Part shown: positions 37,501 through 40,773 of the stretch, piece after piece | Layout of the letters: every line of letters starts with the position of its first letter | Position numbering within the stretch: the stretch's first letter is position 1 | DNA from: Micromonospora inyonensis | GTDB taxonomy: Bacteria > Actinomycetota > Actinomycetes > Mycobacteriales > Micromonosporaceae | DNA: 64,000 nt | Reading direction: 5' to 3' | Assembly: GCF_900091415.1 (NCBI RefSeq) | Contig: NZ_FMHU01000002.1 | Coordinates: 2,232,001 to 2,296,000 of the forward strand | Translations under genes and position numbers: made by a program | Notes under the pieces: model-generated | What the model was told of the DNA's origin: nothing | What the model saw: the letters and a program-made list of their open reading frames with translations, nothing else | Database searches by the model: none

Positions 37501-38730
37501 CGGCGTCGACCACGACGGAACCGGCAGGTCCGGCGTCGACCACGACGGCGCGGACAGGGCCGGCGTCGACCACGCCGGCACGGGCATCGGTTCAGGCGCC
37601 GCAGGCGCCGGTGGCGACAGCGCCGGTGCCGACACCAGCGGGACGGGCACCGGGGCCGGCCCGCCAGAGCCCGCACCCGCCGGATCGTCGACCTCCGGCT
37701 GATACGTGGACGGTGCCGGAGTGACCGGAGCGACCGGCCTGCCGTCGGCGGTGAAACCGGTACCGGCGGGCATGTTCCACCGGGGCCGGGTCGGATTGAA
37801 CCCCAAACCGACAGCCACGCGACGCGCAGCGGCCCCGGCCCCGGACGCGCCCAACTCACCCGACCCCGACAACGCCCCGGAAATCACGGCCATACCGAGA
37901 CCACCGGGGTCGTAGGTCCCGTCGACGATGTAGCTGGCGGCGATGTCGCCGACCACCTCCAGGCCGATCTCCGACACCGGCACCATCATCAGGCTGGTCA
38001 GCAGGTTACGCGTGGCATCCGACACTTCGAACTTCGCCAGAGCACCACCCACGACCCCGGCGAACCGGCCCAACGCCGGCCCGGCCGCCGTGGTCACACC
38101 CGCCACCGCCAACCCGTACAACGCCTGCTTACCGACCTGCGCCCAGTCGACCCCCGGCATCAGACCATCAGCCAGCATGCTGATCTGCGCCAACAACGAC
38201 GACCCCGGCATGAACAACATCTGGATCGCCGTGCTGCTCGCCGCCGCCCGCACCATCGACGACCGCAGGATCGTCTGGATGATCGTCCGGGTCTTCACGA
38301 TGTGCGCCGCCGCCTCCACCGGCAGGAAGAACGCCATCGCGAACGCGACCGCCAACTCCGTCATCATGAAGACGAACATGACCAGCGCCTGACGATCCGT
38401 CAGCTCCATCTGGTTCAGGAAGCCCCGCATCGCCTGAGCCACGCCGACCTTCACGTCGGCGACCCCGTCCAACAACTCCACGAACGGAGCCGTCTGCGCC
38501 ACGAACCGGTCGAAGACCTCACCCTCGCCCGCCGCCCGAACCGCCTTGATCGCCTGGATCAGCTCCGGAACCAACAGGGTCCGCACCCGACCCGCCAGCA
38601 CCTCCAACGCGTTCAGGTCGTACGCCAACACCGGCAGATTCGACCGGTGCAACCGCATCCCGGTGAACGCCTCCAACGCCCGCTTCGACGACTCACTGAG
38701 CCCAACGGAAGGAACGGCGGCCTCACCCAT
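19543..38730 (-). CDS. Giant WD40-repeat protein with three papain-fold (Tox-PL) deamidase-like domains
   Basis: One uninterrupted frame of ~6395 residues; the ATG at 38730 follows GGGAGGGGG by 9 nt. Order: residues ~1-330 helical with hydrophobic stretches (MFVFMMTELAVAFAMAFFL) and no signal peptide, resembling N-terminal regions of actinobacterial giant toxins; Pro-rich linker with PSWSTPDLPV repeats (~390-450) and a helical stretch to ~900; Tox-PL 1 (~950-1085, Cys988, His1062, Asp1078); unknown domain X1 (~1240-1750); helical segment (~1750-1885); propeller A (~1890-2195, 7 blades); Tox-PL 2 (Cys2280); domain D1 (~2435-2575); propeller B (7); X2; helical segment; propeller C (8); Tox-PL 3 (Cys4124); duplicated acidic linker; D2; propeller D (7); X3; helical segment; propellers E (8) and F (7, to the C-terminus). 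Tox-PL domains deamidate glutamines in host proteins; WD40 propellers bind proteins. An effector or toxin role is inferred. No immunity gene adjoins it. Confidence 0.8.
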   Translation of the reverse strand: MGEAAVPSVGLSESSKRALEAFTGMRLHRSNLPVLAYDLNALEVLAGRVRTLLVPELIQAIKAVRAAGEGEVFDRFVAQTAPFVELLDGVADVKVGVAQAMRGFLNQMELTDRQALVMFVFMMTELAVAFAMAFFLPVEAAAHIVKTRTIIQTILRSSMVRAAASSTAIQMLFMPGSSLLAQISMLADGLMPGVDWAQVGKQALYGLAVAGVTTAAGPALGRFAGVVGGALAKFEVSDATRNLLTSLMMVPVSEIGLEVVGDIAASYIVDGTYDPGGLGMAVISGALSGSGELGASGAGAAARRVAVGLGFNPTRPRWNMPAGTGFTADGRPVAPVTPAPSTYQPEVDDPAGAGSGGPAPVPVPLVSAPALSPPAPAAPEPMPVPAWSTPALSAPSWSTPDLPVPSWSTPDLPVPSWSTPDLPVPSWSTPDLPVPSWSTPDLPVPSWSVPNFSVPTVPVVPVPEWVAVAGAPVVEQWQRFQRELVDHYGGLLAGTGQARQFLAALPVPVEQVFTEWAATRQNDPAVPAFLSRIGLPATALTGQYLTGVRDQAVARITEALAQSVTTGGPIPAAVRPEQVVAALPAEFDRQALRAAVHLAAQHHIDQYLTTGTPATATLPDGVVRPGSAYVPGDAYVPGAPGLPGGAALPTAVGTSGSAGVPGGSGTAAVPSDAVRAAVVRDVRAQVDGSLDAILGPTPPLTAPLTVSPSVLPAAATSPGAAQVNAVADVVRQVVTDLPARFTAATVPDSTGPDTTPSPVDTPASRRTDVPVTPEQHTPAAASLAQTQFTALADQYGVEPARHDALARSFQRDWVDGYHQVLAQATGSATPATPHTPGTSGMPSTPGAPDAAGGRSTVPGGVAPRTDGTLIHDNASDRTSVSDMSVSSDDISDDWTVRLWSLSGGAGGPAGLPEVPDGPVDAGNDSEAGGSDSSADVAGEAGRGGVLLPSQLSEDDVSARFGWLGSVNPGRGDDPDSPGSRWRDSATNCVLAVIGTDMSLADGVVWQVPPEVPSPVVWLQRYAEGRPLVDVADYDAVVEVMAGAEPGARGVLVMTGEGDRVSHAVNVVRTDDGRVVFLDGQWGGLARGPVEPGRLRFVATTDGVGTPRPPSRVADDPTTTVPEEADLAGMDRRAPEEEFRTGSDSPAVGSDVDSEERLFASRPASSLGIPDVGESYGPLYAPPAGVGDDATAVVPGYSEEELFASRPASSLGVPDVASLLGPYLSQVSGDPTGLSQPFGDATGAAGWSVVPGDGWVVVHPDGVGAGVDVERLAVVAREQAVTDAAAWAARTGQDRPAGDAVSRVVLVYEDPGPEGVLDLVGSLLLGDLRSDVEVPEAAVVELSPYGADPFGVPEVQPGTLVAVAELRAAFNQSGAVAARWQYVADSGAEAGVVPPGLRAVDFSGRETFPALSWEVQAHPINEEADLEYRRRRADAQLPVNHGPYLLSFDWDWARLGQRAFSYFRDWVFLPDVPSERGLRVTQLRPAGLLAGEVAAASAGESLAVVPDVGRGWVPDGARVLVVGVPGPRPVHPGAVLSSILDVFLNGALPPAASGLREPVYVVVHGFGGWTSTVVLTHVAEDDLWPVRMGELAIGEPAVGGLREPRDQIEAEEWARVRAELAGIAEAVEGPGGAARSWVARREELRAALPDVTVTDPAVGAQEHRRVGERVDQLVALGERLVGHTRGWAGVAGRVPEVSDRWRAELFSAVSAFGLARQWLEEQISSLPVGPAALPGRAGDGATAFGGRPTESDGQAVAARSAEQAVSVSDGGVAAVRADLIRRWQALADGHARRMDAADWQSQRMAAPGQGDSPARSALAGVSDRYLQEMQGLSRARMPRTVDAYVDSLPATELGGLGDRLGQVETAAAELDRHLEQARAAAGTPQISVVSDERGPLTGHDGPVWAVTSWLGESGPRVASASDDGTVRIWDVASGQRLVTFEGHDGPVSAVASWQAGAERLVASAGNDGMVLIWDAASGVERQRLEGHDGSVSAVASWQAGPDRLVASASMDGSVLIWDAASGVERRLDGHEGAVLAVTSLQGASGPLLVSADSDGLVLIWDANGGVETGRFTGHDGPVFALTSWPSESGPLVASASADGTVRIWNADSGALLWTLGATDGTEWAAVTSWPAGTGRLVAAASVDGTVRIWNADGELIETVEAPAPLLALTSWPAGPGRWGMAGGDADSMVQLWSLSGGAGGPAGLPEVPDGLVDGGNGSDSGGSDSSADVAGEAGRGGVLLPSQLSEDDVSARFGWLGSVNPGRGDDPDSPGSRWRDSATNCVLATIGTDMSLADGVVWQVPPEVPSPVVWLQRYAGRPLVDVADYDAVVEVMAGAEPGARGVLVTTGVGDEVSHAVNVVRTDDGRVVFLDGQRGGLARGPVEPGRLRFVATTDGVGTPRPPSRVADDTTVTVPEEADLAGMDGVARPPSEAVSVPVPLPSLPAGVLRSDVWDRLFAQFLDRVGAGVAVSLGERTPDAVRDLLRDSFDYLVDRTDVLDGGRAGLSPEDRALVRQALDARGTSVPRLTGALPHLLSEAFAVNVTVAPAESGPHENGGVAPWHDRTVALDLPVAHLSVVPDGRGPLIHRYDASAVASWQAESGPRVASVDGVGAVRIWDVDRDVVLQTLAGRHYGVLTSWQGRLGQQLMASAGRDGAVLVWDVDRGVVLQRLTGHTGEVVALTSWPAGAGRRLASAGYDGTVLVWDVDNGVEVRRLTGDPGPMALTSWPDEFGGVLASAGGVGAVLVWDVDRGVEVRRLTGHTGVVLAVTSWQEGAGRRVASGGSGGTVRIWDVDRGVVLQTLEGHDGLVNELTSWQDESGWRLLAAADVAGTVRIWDVDRGVLLQTLEGHDGVEALTLLPEGPGRWLLAVGQRRMVRLWSLSDSAPERFRTVPGRGSVVVYPEGVSAGIDVERLAVVAREQAVTDAEAWAARTGQDRPADDAVWRVVLAFEDRGHEDVLALAKRLIDGELGVEVPKEAVIELSPYGADPSVVPGVESRTLVEVAALRAARDESGAVAILGRHVADVGAGVVPDGVVIVDFSGRETFPALLWEVQAHPINEDADLDYRGRRRLDGLPVNHGPYLLSFDVDWWRFEQLAFSHFRDWVFLPRVPSERGLRVTQLRQAELLAPEILNVALGAKNLPMPDVGPVGWVPDGARVVVVGVPGPRPGDPKAVVPSMFDFLNGALPPAASGLREPVYVVVHGFGGWTSTVVLTHVAEDDLWPVRMGELVPGGPVGGGLRAARDLAEAEGWTRVLAEVERIAAAVGAAAPGRVGWAGELRAALPDVVGDPAAVDGQRRMGERVDQLVALGERLVGLTRGWTGEGALPVGTDRPDLRLERWAGQERNRRLAAAGARVYGVVAEEVTDRVEEEIDRVWDAVATPGEKVPEAVRYVLEAVYLGAWAFYTAPGRPVVIDRPEDPDEDLPEGVQREDGQWIVDPSAVLGLGLAKFDEFLADHGQDVAMLWSADGAVAQVSELRAALGVSPPVPHVRVVGRVPEVSEQWRAELFSAVSAFGLARQWLEEQVSSLPAAAVPGQAGDGAAGSGEQAVPVSDDGVATARADLIGRWRDLADGHARRMDAADGALRRIDAADRAIRLMTDFGQDHSGTRSALARERSALAGLSDRYLQEMQGLSRARMHRTVDAYVESLPPGELGGLGDRVGQVETAAAELDQHLGQAPDPSSVDVVDGVELRTLEGHTGAVWAVTSWPGEPGPRVASASDDGTVRIWDALTGAPLRTLRGHTDGVVAVESWQAGPDRRLATADMQGAVFVWDAVTGARLLTLRGHIGPVWAVTSWPGEPGPRVASASDDGTVFVWDAVTGARLLTLGGHTGGVGAVASWQAGADRRLASADWADGTVFVWDVASGARLLTLRGHTGGVVALASWQAGPDRRLASASWDGTVRVWDAVTGAPLLTLRGHAGAVVALASWQAGSERRLASASEDGTVRVWNVVTGAPLLTLEGHTGGAVAVTSWQAGSERRLTTADAHGTVRVWNADSGALLRTLEGHTGRVRTVTSLQGESGRRAVVSAGDDHTVRLWSLPDDAGGPAGLPGVPDGPVDGGNGSDSGGSDSSADVAGEAGRGGVLLPSQLSEDDVSARFGWLGSVNPGRGDDPDSPGSRWRDSATNCVLAVIGTDMSLADGVVWQVPPEVPSPVVWLQRYAEGRPLVDVADYDAVVEVMAGAEPGARGVLVMTGEGDRVSHAVNVVRTDGGKVVFLDGQRGGLARGPVEPGRLRFVATTDGVGVPRPPAGVADDPTTTVPEEADLAGMDRTARTTPTSPPPVEPDPSAFPWWDDPLAGFDMTTPAAGSGSPVEVVLDEVTEEIVPEEEDLAGMDGAARTTSTSPPPVEPDPSAFPWWDDPLAGFDMTTPAAGSGSPVEVVLDEVTEEIVPEEEDLAGMDGGARPPSESVSVSVPLPSLPAGLLRSDVWDRLFAQFLDRVGAGVAVSLGERTPDAVRDLLRDSFDYLVDRTDVLDGGRAGLSPEDRALVRQALDARGTSVPRLTGALPHLLSEAFAVNVTVAPAESGPHENGGVAPWHDRTVALDLPVAHLSVVPDRRGPLRNPHDVLAVASWQAESGPRVVTAGRGGTVVIWDVDRGVWLRTLPGHNGGVRALTLWQEGAGWRVAAASMDGDVLIWDVDRGVWLRTLTDPVGPVWALTSWQDPGRRLLATAGFVDQTVRIWDVDRRVVIQTLEGHTRPVTALTSWQGESGRLVASASLDGTVRIWHPGDGVLMRTLEGHTHRVSAVTSWQEGAGRRLASADVAGTVLIWDVDEGVVLRTLTSHTGPVRALTSWQGEWGQLLASASMDGAVRIWDAAGGVLLRTLAGHDRGVRALTSWPEGPGRRLLAAAGGDRAVRLWSLSDDAVGSVGLSVVSGERFRTESGRGWVVVYPEGVGAGVDVERLAAVAREQAVTDAEAWAARAGQDRPAGDAVWRVVVAFEDRGHEGVLGLVGRLLDGGLGVTVPEAAVIELSPYGADPSVVPGVESRTLVEVAALRASRGQSGAVAVLGRYVAGAGAGAVPDGVVAVDFSGRETFPALLREFQAHPINEDADLAYRGRRRLAGLPVDHGPYLLSFDVDWWRWNQLAFSHFRDWVFLPRVRSERGLRVTQLRQAELLADEIAVAALGESLAAGVPDVGPAWVPDGARVLVVGVPGPRPGDPKAVVPSMFDFLNGALPPAASGLREPVYVVVHGFGGWVSTVVLTHTAEDDLWPVRMDELAVGDPVGGGLRPARDLVEAEGWTRVLAEMEEIAEAVRAPGGAAARGRVGWAGELKAALPDVVGDPAVGVDGQRRMGERVDQLVALGERLVGLTRGWTGEGALPVGTDRPDLRLERWAGQERNRRLAAAGARVDGVVAEEVQDRIVAEIERVWDAVATPEEEVPEAVQYVLEAVYLGAWAFYTAPGRPVVIDRPEDPDENLPEGVQREGSRRIVDPSAVLGLGLAKFDEFLADHGQDVALLWSADGAAAQVSELRAALGVSPPVPHVRVVGRVPEVSEQWRAELFSAVSAFGLARQWLEERVSSLPVQAAVVPGQAGDGAVGSGEQTVPVSDAEVAAARADLTRRWETLVGDHETRMDRLQAAEEALRRLTAFGQDNSQARSVLAGLSDPYLGAMQGLSRARMPRTVDAYVELLPARELGGLGVRLGEVEAAAAELDQHLEQARIDADTSAADVVDGVERRTLAGHTDEVVAVTSWQGAAGPRVASASDDGSVLIWDAVSGERLLTLEGHTDGAWAVTSWQAGSDWRLASGSGDGTVRIWDAATGVELRRLRGHTRAVSAVTSWQAGSDWRVASASWDGTVRVWNAVTGERLLTLRGHIGAAVAVMSWQAGSDRLLASAGGWDGSVLIWNAVTGERLLTLEGHTNRVVALASWQAGSDWRVASASDDGSVRVWDAVTGERLLTLEGHTGGVGALASWQGESGGRLASASRDGTVRVWDATSGERLLTLEGHTGGAVALASWQAGSDWRVASASDDGSVRVWDAVTGEELLTLEGHTGGVGALTSLQGESGRRVVVSAGDDQTVRLWSLPDGAAGPAGLPDVPDGPVDAGNDAEPVIANSGVELRTLEGHDGVVWAVTSWQGAAGPRVASASEDGTVRIWDAARGERLWTLEGHTNAVVAVTSWQAGSDWRLASAGVDGTVRIWDAATGVGLWTLAGHTGVVRAVTSWQAGSDWLLASASWDGTVRIWNVATGVELRTLRGHAGQVSAVTSWQAGSDLRLASAGADRTVRIWDAATGVELRTLEGHTNAVAALASWQAGSDWRLASAGVDGTVRIWDAATGVELRTLEGHAGPVTAVASWRVGSDWRLASAGGDGTVMIWDADSGERLRTLEGHTNAVLALTLWQDESGWQGESGRRVVVSAGWDRTVRLWSLSDGAAGPAGLPEVPDGPVAAGHDAEPGGR
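19585..20590 (-). repeat. WD40 propeller F (7 blades), 132-bp DNA repeats
   Basis: The last seven blades before the stop. Successive blades repeat every 132 bp (44 residues); for example, near-identical stretches start at 19890 and 20022. The last two blades before the C-terminal blade are almost identical in DNA to their neighbours. Confidence 0.85.
20650..21725 (-). repeat. WD40 propeller E (8 blades)
   Basis: Eight blades ending in LIWDAVSG, RIWDAATG, RVWNAVTG, LIWNAVTG, RVWDAVTG, RVWDATSG, RVWDAVTG and RLWSLPDG. It follows the third helical segment, as propeller C follows the second. Confidence 0.85.
24130..25060 (-). repeat. WD40 propeller D (7 blades)
   Basis: Seven blades ending VIWDVDRG, LIWDVDRG, RIWDVDRR, RIWHPGDG, LIWDVDEG, RIWDAAGG and RLWSLSDD. 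It follows domain D2 directly, as propeller B follows D1. Confidence 0.85.
25555..25945 (-). repeat. 195-bp tandem duplication in the acidic linker
   Basis: Two near-exact 195-bp (65-residue) copies encode the segment with PEEEDLAGMDG, EPDPSAFPWWDDPLAGFDM and SPVEVVLDEVTEEIV. Unit 2 of the gene lacks this stretch, which accounts for most of the ~390-bp length difference between units. Confidence 0.85.
25990..26500 (-). other. Tox-PL-like papain-fold domain, copy 3
   Basis: Third copy, Cys4124 in SATNCVLAVIGTDMS and VSHAVNVVRTDGGKVVFLDG. The catalytic set is retained and the DNA is almost identical to copy 1 over long stretches, which indicates recent duplication or gene conversion. Confidence 0.65.
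26610..27680 (-). repeat. WD40 propeller C (8 blades)
   Basis: Eight WD units ending RIWDALTG, FVWDAVTG (twice), FVWDVASG, RVWDAVTG, RVWNVVTG, RVWNADSG and RLWSLPDD. Blades start with RGHTGGV- or EGHTGAV-type turns. Confidence 0.85.
30085..30990 (-). repeat. WD40 propeller B (7 blades)
   Basis: Seven blades, most ending LVWDVDRG or RIWDVDRG, with the closing blade RLWSLSDS. The VWDVDRG variant is shared only with propeller D, so these two are sister copies. Confidence 0.85.
31520..32030 (-). other. Tox-PL-like papain-fold domain, copy 2
   Basis: Second copy in the giant protein, Cys2280 in SATNCVLATIGTDMS. It differs slightly from copy 1 (one residue shorter at YAGRPLVDV, and VTTGVGDEVSHAVNVV), but the Cys/His/Asp set is retained. 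Confidence 0.65.
32130..33060 (-). repeat. WD40 propeller A (7 blades)
   Basis: Seven consecutive blades in the giant protein, each ending in an LIWD/RIWN-type WD dipeptide (RIWDVASG, LIWDAASG twice, LIWDANGG, RIWNADSG, RIWNADGE, QLWSLSGG), with GHDGPV at most blade starts. Confidence 0.85.
35400..35900 (-). other. Tox-PL-like papain-fold domain, copy 1
   Basis: Residues ~945-1110 of the giant protein. Sequence DSATNCVLAVIGTDMSLADG carries the candidate nucleophile Cys988. VSHAVNVVRTDDGRVVFLDG carries His1062 and Asp1078. The Cys...His...Asp order and the 'HAVNVV...VVFLDGQ' strand pair are those of the papain-fold toxin/glutamine deamidase family (Tox-PL). Confidence 0.65.
37385..37565 (-). 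repeat. 30-bp tandem repeats coding for PSWSTPDLPV
   Basis: Five to six nearly identical 30-bp units in the Pro-rich linker near the N-terminus of the giant protein, each coding for the decapeptide PSWSTPDLPV. The outer units are diverged (PSWSVPNFSV, ALSAPSWSTP). It is probably a flexible spacer of variable length. Confidence 0.9.
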
Positions 38731-38780
38731 CGCGTAACGCCCCCTCCCCACCCGCCCCGATCAGAGGCACCCGATGCGAA

Positions 38781-38987
38781 TCACCCAGCGGCCCAGACCA
38801 CCACCCCAGCCCTCGGCCACTCGTCCCCGCGGATCAACCCCGCGCACCGCCGCTCATGTCGGGAACCAGCTCGGGTGCCGGTGCCCTCGGTCCTCCCCGA
38901 CACAGCGACAGAGGTCCACCTTCTCGCCCTGAAATCCAGGGCCGCACGCATCTCGGCCAACAGTTCCTCGTCGCTCAACGTGCTCAT
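38781..38987 (-). CDS. Small hypothetical protein upstream of the giant gene
   Basis: A 68-codon frame. The ATG at 38987 has a strong GGAGGTG site 5 nt upstream and starts MSTLSDEELLAEMRAALDF, an acidic amphipathic helix often seen at the start of small actinobacterial proteins. The rest is Arg/Gly-rich and low in pattern, so a frameshift after residue ~20 is possible. It ends 50 bp before the giant gene in the same direction and could be co-transcribed with it. No function is recognised. Confidence 0.45.
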   Translation of the reverse strand: MSTLSDEELLAEMRAALDFRARRWTSVAVSGRTEGTGTRAGSRHERRCAGLIRGDEWPRAGVVVWAAG

Positions 38988-39144
38988 CCCGACACCTCCC
39001 TCTGTTACCTCACGACTGAACCGTGGCAGTGGGTTCACCACCCCGACCGCACATTACCCTCCCCCTACCGGAGCCGTTCGTCCTAAACCTCGATCCGTGG
39101 ACGACGGGTGATCCACTGTGGCCGGAACAGCGCGAATATGTGAC

Positions 39145-39217
39145 GAGAGTGCCCTCTGAGCTGGGATGATCGGGTTTGTCAAGAACTCAGATCACACCAA
39201 CCCAGAAGGGCACTCTC
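39145..39217 (+). promoter_or_regulatory. Inverted repeat in the IS1380 transposase leader
   Basis: GAGAGTGCCCT (39145-39155) and its exact complement AGGGCACTCTC (39207-39217) flank the transposase leader; the second arm ends 1 bp before the start codon. In RNA this stem would cover the ribosome site, a way to limit transposase translation. Confidence 0.5.
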
Positions 39218-39218
39218 G

Positions 39219-40604
39219 GTGCGAGGATCTCATGCCTGGCGTGCGGACAGCGCGGTGTTCGACGAGGACAATCTCGTGTCGTGTGCGGGGCTGGTGCCCG
39301 TGCTGGAGTTGGCCGAGCAGGCCGGGTTGTCCCGGTTGCTGGACGAGCACGTCCAGTTCGCCTGCGAGCGGGTCAAATCCGGTGCGGCGAAGCCGACGCC
39401 GAAGCTGACCTCGATCATCGCCGGGATGGCCGCCGGCGCGGACAGCATCAGCGACCTGGACACCATTCGGGCCGGTGGGATGAAGAAACTGTTCGGCGGG
39501 GTCTACGCGGCCGCGACGTTGGGGATCTTCCTGCGGGAGTTCACCCACGGCCATACCCGGCAACTGTCGGCGGTACTGCGCCGGCACCTGGTCGCCCTCG
39601 CCCAGCGCACGCCGGTGCTGGACGGCATCGACGACCGCACCTTCATCGACATCGACTCCCTGCTGCGTCCGGTGTACGGGCACGCCAAGCAGGGCGCCTC
39701 GTTCGGGCACACGAAGATCGCGGGCAAGACCATCCTGCGCCGGGGCCTGTCCCCACTGGCGGTCACGATCTGCACCGCGACGGCGGCACCCGTGCTGGCC
39801 GGTGTGCGGTTGCGGGCCGGCCGCGCCGGCTCCGGCAAAGGTGCCGCGTCCATGCTCACCGAGGGCATCAACACCGCCATCGCCTGTGGCGCGGACCCGG
39901 CGAAGATCCTGGTACGCGGCGACTCCGCATCCTGCAGCGGCAAGGTCATCACCGCAGTCGTCAAAGCCGGAGCGCGGTTCTCGTTCGCCATCGCCCGCAA
40001 CCCGGCCGTCGCCGCCGCGATCGCCACCATCGGCGACCACGCCTACACGCCGGTGCGCTACCCGGGCGCGGTCGTCGATCCCGACACCGGCGAGCTGATC
40101 TCCGACGCCCACGTCGCCGAAGTGCCCTACACCGCCTTCGCCGACACCCGCCACCGCATCACCGGCCGGCTCATCGTCCGCCGTGTCCCCGACGCCAACA
40201 CCCAGGACCCCCTGTTCCCGGTCTGGCGGTACCACCCGTTCTTCACCAACAACCCCGCACCCGTCGCCGACGCCGACATCACCCACCGACACCACGCCAT
40301 CTGCGAAACCGTCTGGTCCGACCTCATCGACGGCCCCTGGGCACACCAGCCCTCCGGCTCGTTCAGCGCCAACGCCGCCTGGACCACCCTCGCCGCGATC
40401 ACTCACAACCTGCTCCGCGCCGCCGGCACCCTCACCGGCACCGCCCGCTACGCCGTGGCCCGAGGCGCCACCCTGCGCACCCACCTGATCAACATCCCAG
40501 CCCGACTCGCCCGCCCACAACGCCGCCCCGTGCTGCACCTACCCAGCCACTGGCCTCGAACCCAGGCTTGGCTCACCCTCTGGACGGCCGTCCTCACCAC
40601 CTGA
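39219..40604 (+). CDS. IS1380-family transposase
   Basis: A 461-residue intact DDE transposase. The N-terminus HAWRADSAVFDEDNLVSCAG, a first Asp in TFIDIDSLLRPVYGHAKQGA, a second in ILVRGDSASCSGKV, and a late Glu in HAICETVWSDLIDGPW fit the IS1380 group. GTG 39219 is taken as start. The element ends could not be fixed: no convincing terminal inverted repeat was found in 39100-39218 against 40605-40773. Confidence 0.85.
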   Translation: MRGSHAWRADSAVFDEDNLVSCAGLVPVLELAEQAGLSRLLDEHVQFACERVKSGAAKPTPKLTSIIAGMAAGADSISDLDTIRAGGMKKLFGGVYAAATLGIFLREFTHGHTRQLSAVLRRHLVALAQRTPVLDGIDDRTFIDIDSLLRPVYGHAKQGASFGHTKIAGKTILRRGLSPLAVTICTATAAPVLAGVRLRAGRAGSGKGAASMLTEGINTAIACGADPAKILVRGDSASCSGKVITAVVKAGARFSFAIARNPAVAAAIATIGDHAYTPVRYPGAVVDPDTGELISDAHVAEVPYTAFADTRHRITGRLIVRRVPDANTQDPLFPVWRYHPFFTNNPAPVADADITHRHHAICETVWSDLIDGPWAHQPSGSFSANAAWTTLAAITHNLLRAAGTLTGTARYAVARGATLRTHLINIPARLARPQRRPVLHLPSHWPRTQAWLTLWTAVLTT

Positions 40605-40773
40605 ACACCTCGACCCGTGCACACCACCCCCGGCCACCACACCCATCCACGCTGACCCCACGACCAGGAACCGAGAACGCTGGGCAGACCAGCAGCACAG
40701 CCACACCCTCACACCAACATCAAGATCGACTCACGCGCAACCATCTCGACTCGAAGCCGGTCCACGGATCGGC

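Noticed and set aside
37385..37565. 30-bp tandem repeats resembling a CRISPR array
   Set aside because: The units are directly adjacent with no unique spacers, keep the reading frame and encode a decapeptide linker; no cas gene is present.
19536..38700. Very long open frames on the plus strand and in other frames across the giant gene (e.g. 23908-27987, 29875-34746)
   Set aside because: They are Arg/Pro/His-rich, consist of translations of the WD40 repeats on the wrong strand, and lack starts with ribosome sites or any domain. Codon bias of high-GC DNA leaves such frames open.
39100..40773. Terminal inverted repeats of the IS1380 element
   Set aside because: Comparing both flanks by eye gave no convincing match, so the ends are left undefined.
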